Positions 15,539 to 24,188 of a stretch of 63,020 bases of DNA are shown piece by piece; the first letter of the stretch is position 1; every line of letters begins with the position of its first letter. This DNA is from Trichloromonas sp034006665 (GTDB lineage Bacteria; Desulfobacterota; Desulfuromonadia; Desulfuromonadales; Trichloromonadaceae). The DNA lies in assembly GCF_034006665.1 (NCBI RefSeq), contig NZ_JAVESI010000017.1:1-63020 (forward strand), in the 5' to 3' direction. The position numbers and the translations under genes are program-made. Under the pieces are notes generated by a model. It saw only the letters and a list, made by a program, of their open reading frames with translations. It did not search any database and was not told the DNA's origin.

Positions 15539-16966
15539 TTATTCGCGATCAGCAGATGGTGGCGAGCAAGGGTTGTCGATATCCCCTTTGCGAACCGGCG
15601 GGGACGACTCCCTGTCGTCCGTGGGCGTTTCCCGCAAATGCCGTTGCAGCCGCCAGGCGAGGACTCCGACCAGGACGACGCCCAACCCGAGTACAGCCCA
15701 GAGTGACAGCGTTCGCCAAGACGGCGACGGAAGGCGCGGCAACAGAGCCTCCGGACCTCCCAGAGTGACGACGGCGCCGGGGACGAGCCGCTCCGCCTCC
15801 GGAACACCTTCACCGGCAATTTCCGCACTGTGCAGCAATTCGGCGCCAGCGGTCAGCGGAGCATTGAGGTTGGCGTTGCCGTAAGCGAGCAGGAAAGGCC
15901 CCGTGCCGCGCACCAGAAAGAGCAGGCGGTCCGGCCGCCAGCCGAATTCCAGCCGCGCCCCGGCGAGACTGTCAGCGCCCTGTACAAACCAGTAGCGGTC
16001 TCGGGAAGCAGTTAGCAAAAGATCCGTACTGGCCAGTTCGCGCTCACCGAAGCGCAGGCGGTAAACCAGCGCCTCAGCCCGATGACGCTCCGGCCCTTCG
16101 GAGTTTTCTCCGGAGGACAGGCGCAGACGCGCCAGATTGTTGGCCTCGGCGAAGCTCACACGCAAGGCGGCGACGGGCAAGCGCCCGCCGAGGTCGACCC
16201 GGGAAACCCCCGGCGTCGCCGTCACCGGCAACCAATGGCGAATCTCCGGCAGCACGGCACGGTTGGAGCGCCCCAAGGCGACCACCCGCGCCGGTTCGAC
16301 TGGCGGCGCGCTCCCGCGCCAGCGCAGACACAGATAACGCCCCAACGCCGTCGGCAGGTCAATGCGCTTGTGCTCCAAACGCCGCCCCTGATAGTCGAGG
16401 CGGGCAAGGACAGCGCGGGTCAGCGGTCGCCAGGCCTTCAGATGATCGCTCGTCACCACCTCGACTTCGCCGAAAAAATCGCCGCTGCCGTTCCATTCCA
16501 GTTCCAGGGCGGCGACGGGAAAATCCACTCCGGCCAGATCAAGCAGATAGCCGGAAACAGTTGTCGTCGTAGCCGGTTCCGCCTGAGAACGGGTCTGGAT
16601 TTCCACCCGCCAGTCGCCGGGAGCCTCGGCGATGCGTACCGCGAGGGTGTCGTCGGAATCGGCGGCGGTCCGCAAGGGGAAGAAGGGAACGGCCCGCGCC
16701 GCGCCGGGACTCTCGGTAATCATCGCCTCGGGTCCGCGCAGCAGATGGGGCACCTCTTCGCCGGTGCCGTTAAAGACCCGCAGATCCCCCAGATCGGCCC
16801 GGGTCAGGGTGCGATAGACAGCGAGGGGCAATTCCACCTCGGCGAAGGGCGTGTCGCCGCTCGGGGTCAAAGGCAGACCGTAGGCGAAATCCTCGGGCAG
16901 ACTCCGAGCGTTAGCCGGGGCACCAACGACGAAGCAGAGCAAAGCAGCGAGCAGCAAAGATTTCAT
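15539..16966 (-). CDS. DUF3999 family envelope protein
   Basis: A 475-residue protein with a cleavable signal peptide (MKSLLLAALLCFVVGAPANA, then RSLPEDFAYG), a large beta-rich extracytoplasmic region, and a single C-terminal transmembrane segment (about 420-445, LWAVLGLGVVLVGVLAW) followed by a basic, charged cytoplasmic tail. This architecture and its position directly after a DUF2339 gene match the DUF3999 family, which I recall as a frequent DUF2339 partner; no biochemical role is established. The start is the ATG at 16966, which overlaps the DUF2339 stop codon as ATGA; the open frame extends further upstream without start signals. The protein should be anchored in the inner membrane facing the periplasm. 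Confidence 0.85.
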   Translation of the reverse strand: MKSLLLAALLCFVVGAPANARSLPEDFAYGLPLTPSGDTPFAEVELPLAVYRTLTRADLGDLRVFNGTGEEVPHLLRGPEAMITESPGAARAVPFFPLRTAADSDDTLAVRIAEAPGDWRVEIQTRSQAEPATTTTVSGYLLDLAGVDFPVAALELEWNGSGDFFGEVEVVTSDHLKAWRPLTRAVLARLDYQGRRLEHKRIDLPTALGRYLCLRWRGSAPPVEPARVVALGRSNRAVLPEIRHWLPVTATPGVSRVDLGGRLPVAALRVSFAEANNLARLRLSSGENSEGPERHRAEALVYRLRFGERELASTDLLLTASRDRYWFVQGADSLAGARLEFGWRPDRLLFLVRGTGPFLLAYGNANLNAPLTAGAELLHSAEIAGEGVPEAERLVPGAVVTLGGPEALLPRLPSPSWRTLSLWAVLGLGVVLVGVLAWRLQRHLRETPTDDRESSPPVRKGDIDNPCSPPSADRE

Positions 16967-19647
16967 GAATCCTCCCGATCCCGGTCCGCCCGTCCCGGCA
17001 GCGGCGCCAGATAGCCGACGGCCAAGCAGAGGAGTCCGACGCCAATGAAGGAAACGATCCGCTCGACGGTACTGGTCCGGGCCAGATCGAAGATAAAGAG
17101 TTTGATCATAACCACCCCGATCAGCCCGGCGCCGACCCACCAGAGGGTGCGCAGCCCCTTGCGCGCCGCCCAGAGCATCACCGCCAGGGCGCTCAGGGTC
17201 CAAAAGATGGAAAAGGAGGTCTGAGCCAGATCGGAGGCGAGCAGCGCCCGGGGATGAAAGGGCACCTCCCCCCAATGGTGGAGGGTCCGGACGAGGATGG
17301 CGTTGAGCCAGAAAAAGACGGTCGCCCCGGCGAGGATGAGCCGCTCCCGCCGCCGCATCCCCAGCGGATTGAGGGCGAGACGCGTCGTCAGGGTCAGGCT
17401 CCAGAAGGCAACCGCCAGCAGCACCAGCACCTGGGCCAGATCGAAGGGGTTGAGCAGAGGCAGATAGGAAAGCGGCCGGGGATCGCCGGGGCTGAAGAGA
17501 TTCGCCCCGAGGGTGCCGAGCCCGAGATAGCCCACAACCGGCAACAGACCGGGATAGAGATAGTCACGGCGGAAGGAAGCAAGGGGCCAGCGCGGGGTAT
17601 TCCACAGTCGGCAGAGACCGAGGACGAAGGCCGCCGGGAGGATGCCGAGCACCGCCAAAGTCCAGGTGCCGGCGCCGCCGACAGCATGATCGGTCCACCA
17701 GGCCGCCTCCCAGGTGACGAGCAGGATCAGCAGCCAGAGCAGGCCGAGATGAGGATAACGCAGATAGGCGGCGGCAGCGAATTGCTCATCCCGATAGAGC
17801 AGCAGGTAGTGAAGAAGTAGGGCCAGGGGCCAGGCGAGAAAGCCGCCGTGGAGCGAAGGCGGGCCATGAAATTCCAGCGCCGTAAAGAGCAGAACCAGCC
17901 CCATGACCGGCAACAGCCCGAGGTAGACCCGGCGTAGATAAGGCCAGGCGAGCCGTACTCCGAACCAAAAGGCGACCCCGGCGGATAGGGCGCAGAAGGC
18001 CAGATTCTGGACGGGACGCAGAGCAAAGGGCGCGAAGCGGCCGATTTCATGAAACCCGGCGCCGAACCACCAACACAGTCCCCAGGCCAGGGTCAGATGG
18101 CTTTCTAGCGCCGCCGTCGGAAATTCTCCGACCCGCCGCCACAAGCACCAGGCGCTGAAAAGTCCGGCCAGAGCGACGAGCAGCGCGCCGAGACAGAGAC
18201 CGTTGAGGATTGGCAGGCCGGTCGCCGCTCCCGGCAAAGCCGTCAGAAAGGAAATCCCGGCCAGCACTTGCAGGATCAGGCCGAAGATCCGGGGCGCCCG
18301 GCGCTGCTGCTTGAGGGCGATCCAGACCAGCGCCGCCCCCTCCAGCGCCCAGGCCGCCGAGGTCCAGCGTCCGTCCAGGGCCAGGGGGATGGCCACCGTG
18401 GCAAAGACAACGCCGGTGGCGAGAAAGGCCTCGATCAAGGTACGCAAAGCGGGCTGCCCCTGCCGCCACAGCCTCCAGGACAGGCCGACATAGATCAGCC
18501 CCAGCACCAAGGCCGACCAGGCCAGGCCATAGGTGTAGGGACGGACCAGCACCGCCTGCAGGACAAAAGTGACGATCGGCGTGCCGAACACCAGGGTACC
18601 GTCGATGTAGCCCTTGAGGTTGAGCGGCTGGTTGCGGGCGAAAAGAAGGCCGAGAGCGAGATAGAAGAGAAAAAAGAGAATCAGGAAGGGCTCGGTCGTA
18701 GCGAACATCTCCGGGCGGTAGTTGCTCGCACCCCAGAGGGCGCCGATGCCGAAGGTGAAGAAAAAACCGAGCAGGTTCAGTTCCCGCCAGGAACGCCGGC
18801 GGGCGGTATAGAGAATGCCGACATTGAGCAGGGCGTAATAGCTGAAGAGCAGCACATAACTGCCGCCGCCGGTGGAGGTCAGCACCGGCGCCAGAAATCC
18901 GCCGACGATGCCGAGCACCGCCAACACCCGGGCGTTCTGGGCAATGGCCAGGGTCGCCGAGGCGATGGCGAGAACGATCAGCAACGGCAGGGCGAATCCG
19001 GCCGGGAGCAGCTGGTAAAGCTTCAGCGCCGCGAAGATCGACAGATAGAGGATGCCGATCGCCGCCCCTTGCAGGATCAGGGCGTAGCCCGGGCGTTTCA
19101 GCCGCAGATGCCAGCCGCACAGGAGCAGAGCGACAGCGCCGAGGCTGACCCCGAGCAGACGCAGTTCAATCGGCACCAGATTCCGTTCAGCCGAGTATTT
19201 GAGCAGAAAGGCGACGCCGAAAAAGAGGACCACCGCCCCGGCCCGCACCACCACATTGCCGCCAGTGAAATAGGTGACGAAAATATTCCACCATTCGTTC
19301 TGTCGGGGGGATTCCGGGCCGGTGCGGGGCGCTGACGGAGAGTTCGGTAGCCGGGGTGGCGACGGTGGGAGAAGCGGCTCCGCGACCGCCATCGGTACAT
19401 CCGGCGTGAAGATGAAATCGTCGACGACCGGCGGCGCAACCGGCGGGGCGGATTCGGAAGCGGTGGCCCCGCCTTGGACTTCGGACAGTTGCCGCTCCAA
19501 AGCGGCCAGGCGACGGCCCAGGCGCAAATGACGCAGCCAGAAGATCCCGAGAAAGGCTCCGAGCAGGGCGCCGACCACCTCCCGGCTGTGCTCGGAAAAA
19601 AGCCAAGCCCCGCCGATCAGCCCCACCAAACCCGCGATGAAATACAT
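16963..19647 (-). CDS. DUF2339 polytopic membrane protein
   Basis: An 894-residue protein that is almost entirely transmembrane. An N-terminal hydrophobic hairpin (about 1-40) is followed by a short coiled coil (LRLGRRLAALERQLSEVQGG), a proline-rich soluble linker (about 65-115), and then more than twenty hydrophobic helices to residue about 890. PRQNEWWNIFVTYFTGGN, just before the membrane domain, is characteristic of DUF2339. Function is unknown; proposals for relatives involve envelope or polysaccharide processes, but nothing here proves one. GGGGAGGGGG precedes the ATG. It lies 24 nt after the sigma54 activator gene and overlaps the DUF3999 gene by 4 nt, so the three are probably one transcript. 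Confidence 0.88.
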   Translation of the reverse strand: MYFIAGLVGLIGGAWLFSEHSREVVGALLGAFLGIFWLRHLRLGRRLAALERQLSEVQGGATASESAPPVAPPVVDDFIFTPDVPMAVAEPLLPPSPPRLPNSPSAPRTGPESPRQNEWWNIFVTYFTGGNVVVRAGAVVLFFGVAFLLKYSAERNLVPIELRLLGVSLGAVALLLCGWHLRLKRPGYALILQGAAIGILYLSIFAALKLYQLLPAGFALPLLIVLAIASATLAIAQNARVLAVLGIVGGFLAPVLTSTGGGSYVLLFSYYALLNVGILYTARRRSWRELNLLGFFFTFGIGALWGASNYRPEMFATTEPFLILFFLFYLALGLLFARNQPLNLKGYIDGTLVFGTPIVTFVLQAVLVRPYTYGLAWSALVLGLIYVGLSWRLWRQGQPALRTLIEAFLATGVVFATVAIPLALDGRWTSAAWALEGAALVWIALKQQRRAPRIFGLILQVLAGISFLTALPGAATGLPILNGLCLGALLVALAGLFSAWCLWRRVGEFPTAALESHLTLAWGLCWWFGAGFHEIGRFAPFALRPVQNLAFCALSAGVAFWFGVRLAWPYLRRVYLGLLPVMGLVLLFTALEFHGPPSLHGGFLAWPLALLLHYLLLYRDEQFAAAAYLRYPHLGLLWLLILLVTWEAAWWTDHAVGGAGTWTLAVLGILPAAFVLGLCRLWNTPRWPLASFRRDYLYPGLLPVVGYLGLGTLGANLFSPGDPRPLSYLPLLNPFDLAQVLVLLAVAFWSLTLTTRLALNPLGMRRRERLILAGATVFFWLNAILVRTLHHWGEVPFHPRALLASDLAQTSFSIFWTLSALAVMLWAARKGLRTLWWVGAGLIGVVMIKLFIFDLARTSTVERIVSFIGVGLLCLAVGYLAPLPGRADRDREDS

Positions 19648-19671
19648 GCCCCCTCCCCGGTTTCCGGACCC

Positions 19672-21108
19672 TTACTCCGAATTTCGTTCCGCTTCGTCCA
19701 GACCGTCCAACTCTTCCCGACGCAGACCGAGGCGTTCCAGATACCGATAAAGCGTTGCTCGATGCACCCCCAGACGGCGGGCAGCGGCGCTGAGATTGCC
19801 GCCTTCGGCCCGGTAGGCCCGGCGGATCGCCCCTTCGGAGAGTTCCACCGGCCGCAGGCTTTCCGCCGGCGGCGAAAGGAGCAGTCGCTCGCTCTCCAGG
19901 GGATAAGGCGGCGTCACCACCCGCGCTTCCCGCAATGACTCTCCCCATTCGCCGGGGGAAAAGTTCTGCCGCTCGCGAATCCACTCGGCGAAGGCGCGGG
20001 CGCCGATTACTTCCCCTCCCGTTTCGATGCAGACCCGCTCCAGCACGTTGCGCAGTTCGCGGACATTACCCGGCCAAAGATAGGACTGCAACAGGGCGAC
20101 GGCCTCGTTGGTCAGGCGTTCGATGCGCCGGCCGTACCTGGCATTGAACTGGCGAAGAAAATGCTCCGCCAGCAGGGGGATATCCTCGCTCCGTTGGCGC
20201 AGGGGGGGCAGATGAATACGCAGCACCGACAGGCGATGATAGAGATCGGCGCGAAAGCGGTTCTGCCCCACCGCCTGCTCCAACGGCACGTTGGTGGCGC
20301 AGACCACGCGCACATCGACCGGATATTCTTGCTCGCCACCGACCCGTTCGACGCGTTTCTCTTCCAGCACCCGCAGCAGCCGGGTTTGGGTGTGCAGCGG
20401 CATGTCACCGATCTCGTCGAGAAAAAGGGTGCCGCCGTCGGCCCGTTCGAAGCGTCCCTTGTGGGTACGCAGGGCGCCGGTGAAGGCCCCCTTTTCGTGG
20501 CCGAACAGTTCCGATTCGAGCAACTCCTCGGAAATCGCCGAACAGTTCACTGCCACATAGGGCCCCGCCGCGCGGCCGCTCCCCTCGTGCAGGGCGCGAG
20601 CGACCAACTCCTTGCCGGTGCCGGTCTCGCCGGTGATGACGACGGAAGCCTCGGTCGGGGCGTAAAGGGCGATCTTACGGAAAACCTCGCGAATCGCGGC
20701 GCTCTCCCCGACCAGCCCGGCGAAAGCCGGCGGCTGCTCACTCCGGGCCGCCCGGTCCGGACGAAAACGCACATGCACGAGCCGGCCGCTGTAATCCTCG
20801 GCCAGACCGGCGGGAAAGAGATCAGCCAGCAGATCGGCCCGCGCCCCGGAAAAACGCAGCCGGATGCCGGTCAGCGGCCGCTCTTGGCTCGCCGCCTCGT
20901 TTATCAGCTCCGCCAGGGACGGCACCGTCCCGGCGAGGGCCCGATCGGGATCCATCCCTTTGAGGCTTTCCACCGGCCGGTCGAGCAACTCGGCCAGCCG
21001 CTCCGAGACCCGAACCAGGCGCGGACGCCCCTCCGGCCGGACCAGCACCACCAGGTCGGGGGTAGCCGCCGGCAGATCGCTCTCAATAATCGGCGGGGCG
21101 TCGTTCAT
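19672..21108 (-). CDS. Sigma54-dependent Fis-family transcriptional activator without receiver domain
   Basis: A 478-residue enhancer-binding protein. An N-terminal PAS-like sensor (about 18-120) replaces the usual phosphorylatable receiver. The AAA+ domain (about 131-355) has Walker A GETGTGKE (160-167), the sigma54-contact loop GAFTGA (207-212), Walker B FLDEIG (229-234) and the NVRELRN region. A Fis-type helix-turn-helix ends the protein (GGNLSAAARRLGVHRATLYRYL, about 440-460). All residues needed to remodel sigma54 holoenzyme are present. The start at 21108 is the first ATG of the conserved frame but has only a weak ribosome-binding site, so an alternative start upstream is possible. It is followed by DUF2339 and DUF3999 genes, its likely co-transcribed partners. 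Confidence 0.9.
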   Translation of the reverse strand: MNDAPPIIESDLPAATPDLVVLVRPEGRPRLVRVSERLAELLDRPVESLKGMDPDRALAGTVPSLAELINEAASQERPLTGIRLRFSGARADLLADLFPAGLAEDYSGRLVHVRFRPDRAARSEQPPAFAGLVGESAAIREVFRKIALYAPTEASVVITGETGTGKELVARALHEGSGRAAGPYVAVNCSAISEELLESELFGHEKGAFTGALRTHKGRFERADGGTLFLDEIGDMPLHTQTRLLRVLEEKRVERVGGEQEYPVDVRVVCATNVPLEQAVGQNRFRADLYHRLSVLRIHLPPLRQRSEDIPLLAEHFLRQFNARYGRRIERLTNEAVALLQSYLWPGNVRELRNVLERVCIETGGEVIGARAFAEWIRERQNFSPGEWGESLREARVVTPPYPLESERLLLSPPAESLRPVELSEGAIRRAYRAEGGNLSAAARRLGVHRATLYRYLERLGLRREELDGLDEAERNSE

Positions 21109-21201
21109 GGCAGCGTCCGGGGAAATGGGGGTGGCACGCGGGGCGGATACAATCGAAGGGACTTGCGGCAATCTGACCACGCCGACGAAGAAGCGCAAGG
21201 A

Positions 21202-21230
21202 TTGACGGCTTAACCTCGCTCGGCTATTAA
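21202..21230 (+). promoter_or_regulatory. Sigma70-type promoter for sugE/gdx
   Basis: TTGACG (21202-21207; 5/6), 17-bp spacer, TATTAA (21225-21230; 4/6) on the plus strand. Transcription would start near 21237, leaving a leader of about 47 nt. I could not fit a guanidine riboswitch to this leader. Confidence 0.6.
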
Positions 21231-21283
21231 TGGCAGACTCGACCGCGACCTTCAACCACTCAACGACTACGGAAGGATTGAAT

Positions 21284-21598
21284 ATGGCCTGGTTCTGTCT
21301 GGTGCTGGCGGGATTTTTCGAAATCGGCTGGGCGGTAGGGCTCAAATACACCGTCGGCTTCACCCGTCTGGGGCCGTCCCTGTGGACCCTGGCAGCCATG
21401 ACCCTAAGTTTCCTGCTCCTCAGCCAAGCCCTGAAGACGTTGCCCATCGGCACCGCCTACGCCATCTGGACCGGCATCGGCGCCGCCGGCACCGCCCTCT
21501 TCGGCATGCTCTTTCTCGGCGAACCCCGGGAAGCCGCGCGCCTGCTCTGCCTGCTGCTGATCCTCGCCGGCATCACCGGCCTTAAGCTCAGCGCCTAA
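21284..21598 (+). CDS. sugE: SMR-family guanidinium exporter (SugE/Gdx)
   Basis: A 104-residue four-helix small multidrug resistance protein. The N-terminal helix carries the conserved membrane-embedded glutamate in GFFEIGWAVGLKYT, and WAVGLKYT plus GTAYAIWTGIGA are diagnostic of the SugE/Gdx branch rather than EmrE. Members of this branch exchange guanidinium for protons as dual-topology dimers in the inner membrane. The start at 21284 is set by AAGGA about 8 nt upstream; an in-frame ATG at 21230 sits in the promoter -10 box. It is monocistronic, divergent from the sigma54 activator gene and convergent with a zinc-ribbon gene. No urea-carboxylase genes, common partners in guanidine metabolism, are nearby. 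Confidence 0.93.
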   Translation: MAWFCLVLAGFFEIGWAVGLKYTVGFTRLGPSLWTLAAMTLSFLLLSQALKTLPIGTAYAIWTGIGAAGTALFGMLFLGEPREAARLLCLLLILAGITGLKLSA

Positions 21599-21611
21599 AC
21601 AGCGGCTGCTC

Positions 21612-21833
21612 TCAGTCCTGAAGCTCCAGGGTTGACTGCTGCACCGTTCCGCAATCGGGACACCGGAAAACCCGGGTGTCGTACCACCAGGGTTCCGGCC
21701 CCCAGTAGGCCGGATTTTCGAAAGAGTCGAGATGTTCCACATCGTTGAAACGCTTCGGCGCATCGCACTTCGAACAATGCAGCCAGACCCGACCTTCGTT
21801 ACAAGCATTGAGAAATTCAGCGGGATTGGACAT
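21612..21833 (-). CDS. Small zinc-ribbon protein
   Basis: A 73-residue soluble protein with two CxxC pairs, HCSKC at about 19-23 and FRCPDC at about 57-61, separated by an aromatic- and acid-rich loop (NPAYWGPEPWWYDTRVF). The layout suggests a single zinc ribbon, as in many small nucleic-acid- or protein-binding proteins. I do not recognise a named family. AGGAG lies upstream of the ATG at 21833. It stands alone, convergent with sugE, with only 13 nt between the stop codons. Confidence 0.75.
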   Translation of the reverse strand: MSNPAEFLNACNEGRVWLHCSKCDAPKRFNDVEHLDSFENPAYWGPEPWWYDTRVFRCPDCGTVQQSTLELQD

Positions 21834-21990
21834 TTCACGCTCCTGAAAAAAAGAATAGGCACAGAATAGCGCAAGGACGGGTGCGGGACAACCAGGAAAA
21901 AAAAGGGTGGCAGGCGGAAAAGGTTGCTTACCGACTTCGGATTACCAGACGATATCCTTGAATTTCACCCTCCAACCCCAGAAAAACCTC

Positions 21991-22881
21991 ATGTACGGCT
22001 ACTTCGACTACGAACACCCCCTCTTTCGCCCGCCGAGCGAGGCGCACAGCCTGATCTTTCAGATCACCCTCGGCTGCTCGCGCAACCGCTGCACCTTCTG
22101 CGGCATGTACAAGGGCAAGCCCTTCCACGTCCGGCCGGTTGCGGACATTCACACCGAGATCGAAAGCATCCCGCCGGCGCACCGGCCGCACATCCAGCGG
22201 ATTTTTCTCGCCGACGGCGACGCGCTGATCTATCCCCAAAAAGGGCTGCTGGAGATTCTCGATGCCCTCGACCGCACCTTCCCCCGCCTGACCCGGATCG
22301 GCGTCTACGCCTCCCCCGCCAGCCTCGCGGGCAAAACCGCCGAAGAACTCGCCGCCCTGCGGGAGCGCAAGCTGCGCATCCTCTACTGCGGCCTGGAAAG
22401 CGGCGACGACGCCACCCTGCTGGCCATCGACAAAGGCTACACCTCCGGAGAAATGCTGGCCTTCTGCCGCAAAGCGCAAAGCGCCGGAATTAAACTCTCG
22501 GTGACGGCCATCCTTGGCCTGGCCGGGGCGGAGCGCTCCCGGGAACATGCCCGGGCCACGGCGGAATGGATCAGTACCCTCTCCCCGGAATACTTCTCGC
22601 TCCTCACCCTCTTTTACCGCCACAACGACGACTTTCTGCGCGGCATCGTTCCCCTGACCCGCGGCGGCATTCTCGAAGAGGCGTGCGAACTGCTGCGCCA
22701 CCTCGCTCCCCACCGCACCATCCTTCGCTCCAACCACGTCTCCAATTTTTTGCAGCTGGCCGGCAGCTACCCCAAAGACCGACAAATCCTCATCGCCCAG
22801 GTCGAAAGCGCCATCGCCCGTGCCCGGAACCACCCCGAGTGGTACGACGAGATTCCGGACTACCGGGAAGAGATCTACTGA
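21991..22881 (+). CDS. Radical SAM protein of unknown substrate
   Basis: A 296-residue radical SAM enzyme. The cluster motif is in LGCSRNRCTFCGMYK; the cysteine spacing is CX4CX2C rather than the canonical CX3CX2C. DADG-type contacts follow: RIFLADGDALIYPQKGL, then RIGVYASP, YCGLESGDD (the GLESG region binding SAM) and TAILGLAG. This arrangement belongs to a group of uncharacterised HemN/Elp3-like proteins common in anaerobes. I choose the ATG at 21991 because homologues begin near FDYEHPLFRPPSEA; no good ribosome-binding site is visible, and an in-frame ATG at 21907 is an alternative. It stands alone, ending before a strong hairpin at 22990. Confidence 0.85.
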   Translation: MYGYFDYEHPLFRPPSEAHSLIFQITLGCSRNRCTFCGMYKGKPFHVRPVADIHTEIESIPPAHRPHIQRIFLADGDALIYPQKGLLEILDALDRTFPRLTRIGVYASPASLAGKTAEELAALRERKLRILYCGLESGDDATLLAIDKGYTSGEMLAFCRKAQSAGIKLSVTAILGLAGAERSREHARATAEWISTLSPEYFSLLTLFYRHNDDFLRGIVPLTRGGILEEACELLRHLAPHRTILRSNHVSNFLQLAGSYPKDRQILIAQVESAIARARNHPEWYDEIPDYREEIY

Positions 22882-22989
22882 GCAGAAATGGTCCTGGCGC
22901 GAAGGACAGGCCTTCCCGAAGGGTGTTGAACCGATGAAGTTATTGCAAAACAAGATCTGACCCCACATGGATGACGCCAAGGATTACCG

Positions 22990-23030
22990 ACGGAGAGGGG
23001 CGGAGGTTGCAACCAGCCGCCCCTCTCCGT
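22990..23030. terminator. Hairpin between convergent genes
   Basis: ACGGAGAGGGGCGG pairs with CCGCCCCTCTCCGT, with a further GGTTGCAACC dyad in the loop. Neither strand carries a proper T-run. It sits 5 nt past the stop codon of the minus-strand gene at 23035 and about 110 nt past the radical SAM gene, so it probably serves both. Confidence 0.55.
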
Positions 23031-23034
23031 TGGG

Positions 23035-23406
23035 TTATTCCCCCGCGGAATCTCCCTTGCCCGGGAGGGTCCAGATCAGGGCGAGTGCCCAGCCGATCAC
23101 CGACCAGCCGGTGAGCAGATTCAGTACGAAAATTCCCACCCGGTTCGAATGCCCCTTCTTGAAGGCGAGAATCGTCGGCACCAGATAGACGGCAATCCCC
23201 AAAACCAAAAAGGGCGCCCGATCCCAGCGGGCAAAATAAGTAAAGAATTCCACCGCCCGCCGATAACCGTCGGCCACGGCGGAAACCGAAACCGACCAGA
23301 AAAAGCCAACAACCGGCACCAAAATGTAATAGACAACGGCAACGACCAGGCCGACGGCGACGACATTAACCAGCAGATTCAGCAAACGGGAACGATCGAA
23401 CGGCAA
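23035..23406 (-). CDS. Superinfection-immunity-like small membrane protein
   Basis: A 123-residue protein with three hydrophobic segments (about 10-35, 62-80 and 93-115). The C-terminal half (FLVLGIAVYLVPTILAFKKGH, then GIFVLNLLTGWSVIGWALALIW) matches the family named for phage T4 Imm, in which YLVPTI and LNLLTGWTxxGWxxAL are conserved; T4 Imm blocks DNA entry by superinfecting phage, but most bacterial members are uncharacterised. The start is a TTG at 23406, chosen because GGGAGGAG lies seven bases upstream; no ATG fits. It is 80 nt downstream of the antitoxin gene on the same strand. Confidence 0.75.
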   Translation of the reverse strand: MPFDRSRLLNLLVNVVAVGLVVAVVYYILVPVVGFFWSVSVSAVADGYRRAVEFFTYFARWDRAPFLVLGIAVYLVPTILAFKKGHSNRVGIFVLNLLTGWSVIGWALALIWTLPGKGDSAGE

Positions 23407-23485
23407 GGGTTTCTCCTCCCTCAATCTTAAATACGGAAAACAAGGGCGGCTCCGTTTCCAGTCCTTCCTTCCGCCCTGCTTGAAG

Positions 23486-23878
23486 TTACGCCGCCAATTC
23501 CTGAAGAATTTCAGGGTAACGGGTAGCGACTTTAAGAAGGGTGGCCGCCGCCCCCGAGGGGACTTTCCTCCCCTGCTCCCATTCCTGCAACGTCCTGACG
23601 GAAACCCCGAGAAGTTTGGCGAAAGCGGACTGGGATAGCCCCGTTGCCGCCCGGGCAAGGGCGACCTGCGCCCGTTCGGAGGTAACGATTTCATCCTTTT
23701 CGACCGTTCCATCGCGGCGTGTGACAATGCAGCGCACGGTGCCATCGTCCTGTGGAATGAAATCCGTCTTCTTGGCCCAATCCCCACGCTTGCCTTCCGG
23801 CAACGCAGCAAGCAATTCCGCATTCAAGTCGCGAGTTTTTTCCCACGATGCGAGTTCGGCCTCGGACAACCTAGTCAT
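23486..23878 (-). CDS. HigA-like antitoxin (XRE helix-turn-helix)
   Basis: A 130-residue antitoxin/repressor. The C-terminal half is a Cro/cI helix-turn-helix (ARAATGLSQSAFAKLLGVSVRTLQEWEQG, about 73-101). The N-terminal half (LSEAELASWEKTRDLNAELL and RRDGTVEKDE) probably wraps the toxin. Such proteins bind their own operator and neutralise the toxin. The ATG overlaps the toxin gene's end by 8 nt, and AAGGAGAG lies inside the toxin gene upstream of it. The order toxin then antitoxin is typical of higBA. The flanking DNA is less GC-rich than its neighbours, which suggests acquisition. Confidence 0.88.
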   Translation of the reverse strand: MTRLSEAELASWEKTRDLNAELLAALPEGKRGDWAKKTDFIPQDDGTVRCIVTRRDGTVEKDEIVTSERAQVALARAATGLSQSAFAKLLGVSVRTLQEWEQGRKVPSGAAATLLKVATRYPEILQELAA

Positions 23879-24188
23879 GACTGAAACTCTCCTTGATTTT
23901 CTTTAACAAGCCGAGGTCTATATTTTCCTGAACATTTTTCGCGTACATGGTGACCAAAACAATCTTTCCATGGGCGAGTCGCAAAAAATAGATCACCCGT
24001 ACTCCACCTCTTTTTCCGTGGCCCTGCGCCGCCCATCGCAACTTACGACACCCACCCGAGCACGGAATAACATCCCCCGCATCAGGGTTCCCCAGCAAAT
24101 AGGCCTGAAGAGAGAGAAACTCCTCTTCATCAAGGTATTTTTCACGGACAGCCGAAAATGGCTGCAATTCAACGAACTGATATATCAA
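23871..24188 (-). CDS. HigB/RelE-family toxin
   Basis: A 105-residue RelE/ParE-superfamily toxin, probably a ribosome-dependent mRNA endonuclease. Family landmarks: VELQPFSAVREKYLDEEEF, then GNPDAGDVIPCSGGCRKLRW (relatives have GTGGxRKLRW), KRGGVRVIYFL, and VTMYAKNVQENID near the C-terminus. CSGGC replaces the usual GTGG turn. The start is uncertain: the longest frame uses a TTG at 24188 and gives the family's normal length, but that codon touches a strong -10-like hexamer (24188-24193). The next in-frame TTG at 24167 would give a 98-residue protein with almost no leader. No Shine-Dalgarno is visible for either. Confidence 0.82.
   Translation of the reverse strand: MIYQFVELQPFSAVREKYLDEEEFLSLQAYLLGNPDAGDVIPCSGGCRKLRWAAQGHGKRGGVRVIYFLRLAHGKIVLVTMYAKNVQENIDLGLLKKIKESFSHD

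Noticed and set aside
21184..21283. Guanidine riboswitch upstream of sugE/gdx
   Set aside because: The leader is only about 47 nt from the predicted start, and I could not place ykkC-type class I conserved bases or two ACGR-loop hairpins (class II).
22945..22970. AAGATCTGACCCC-like fragment resembling sequence often seen beside transposase genes
   Set aside because: Too short, with no inverted repeats, target duplication or transposase frame nearby.
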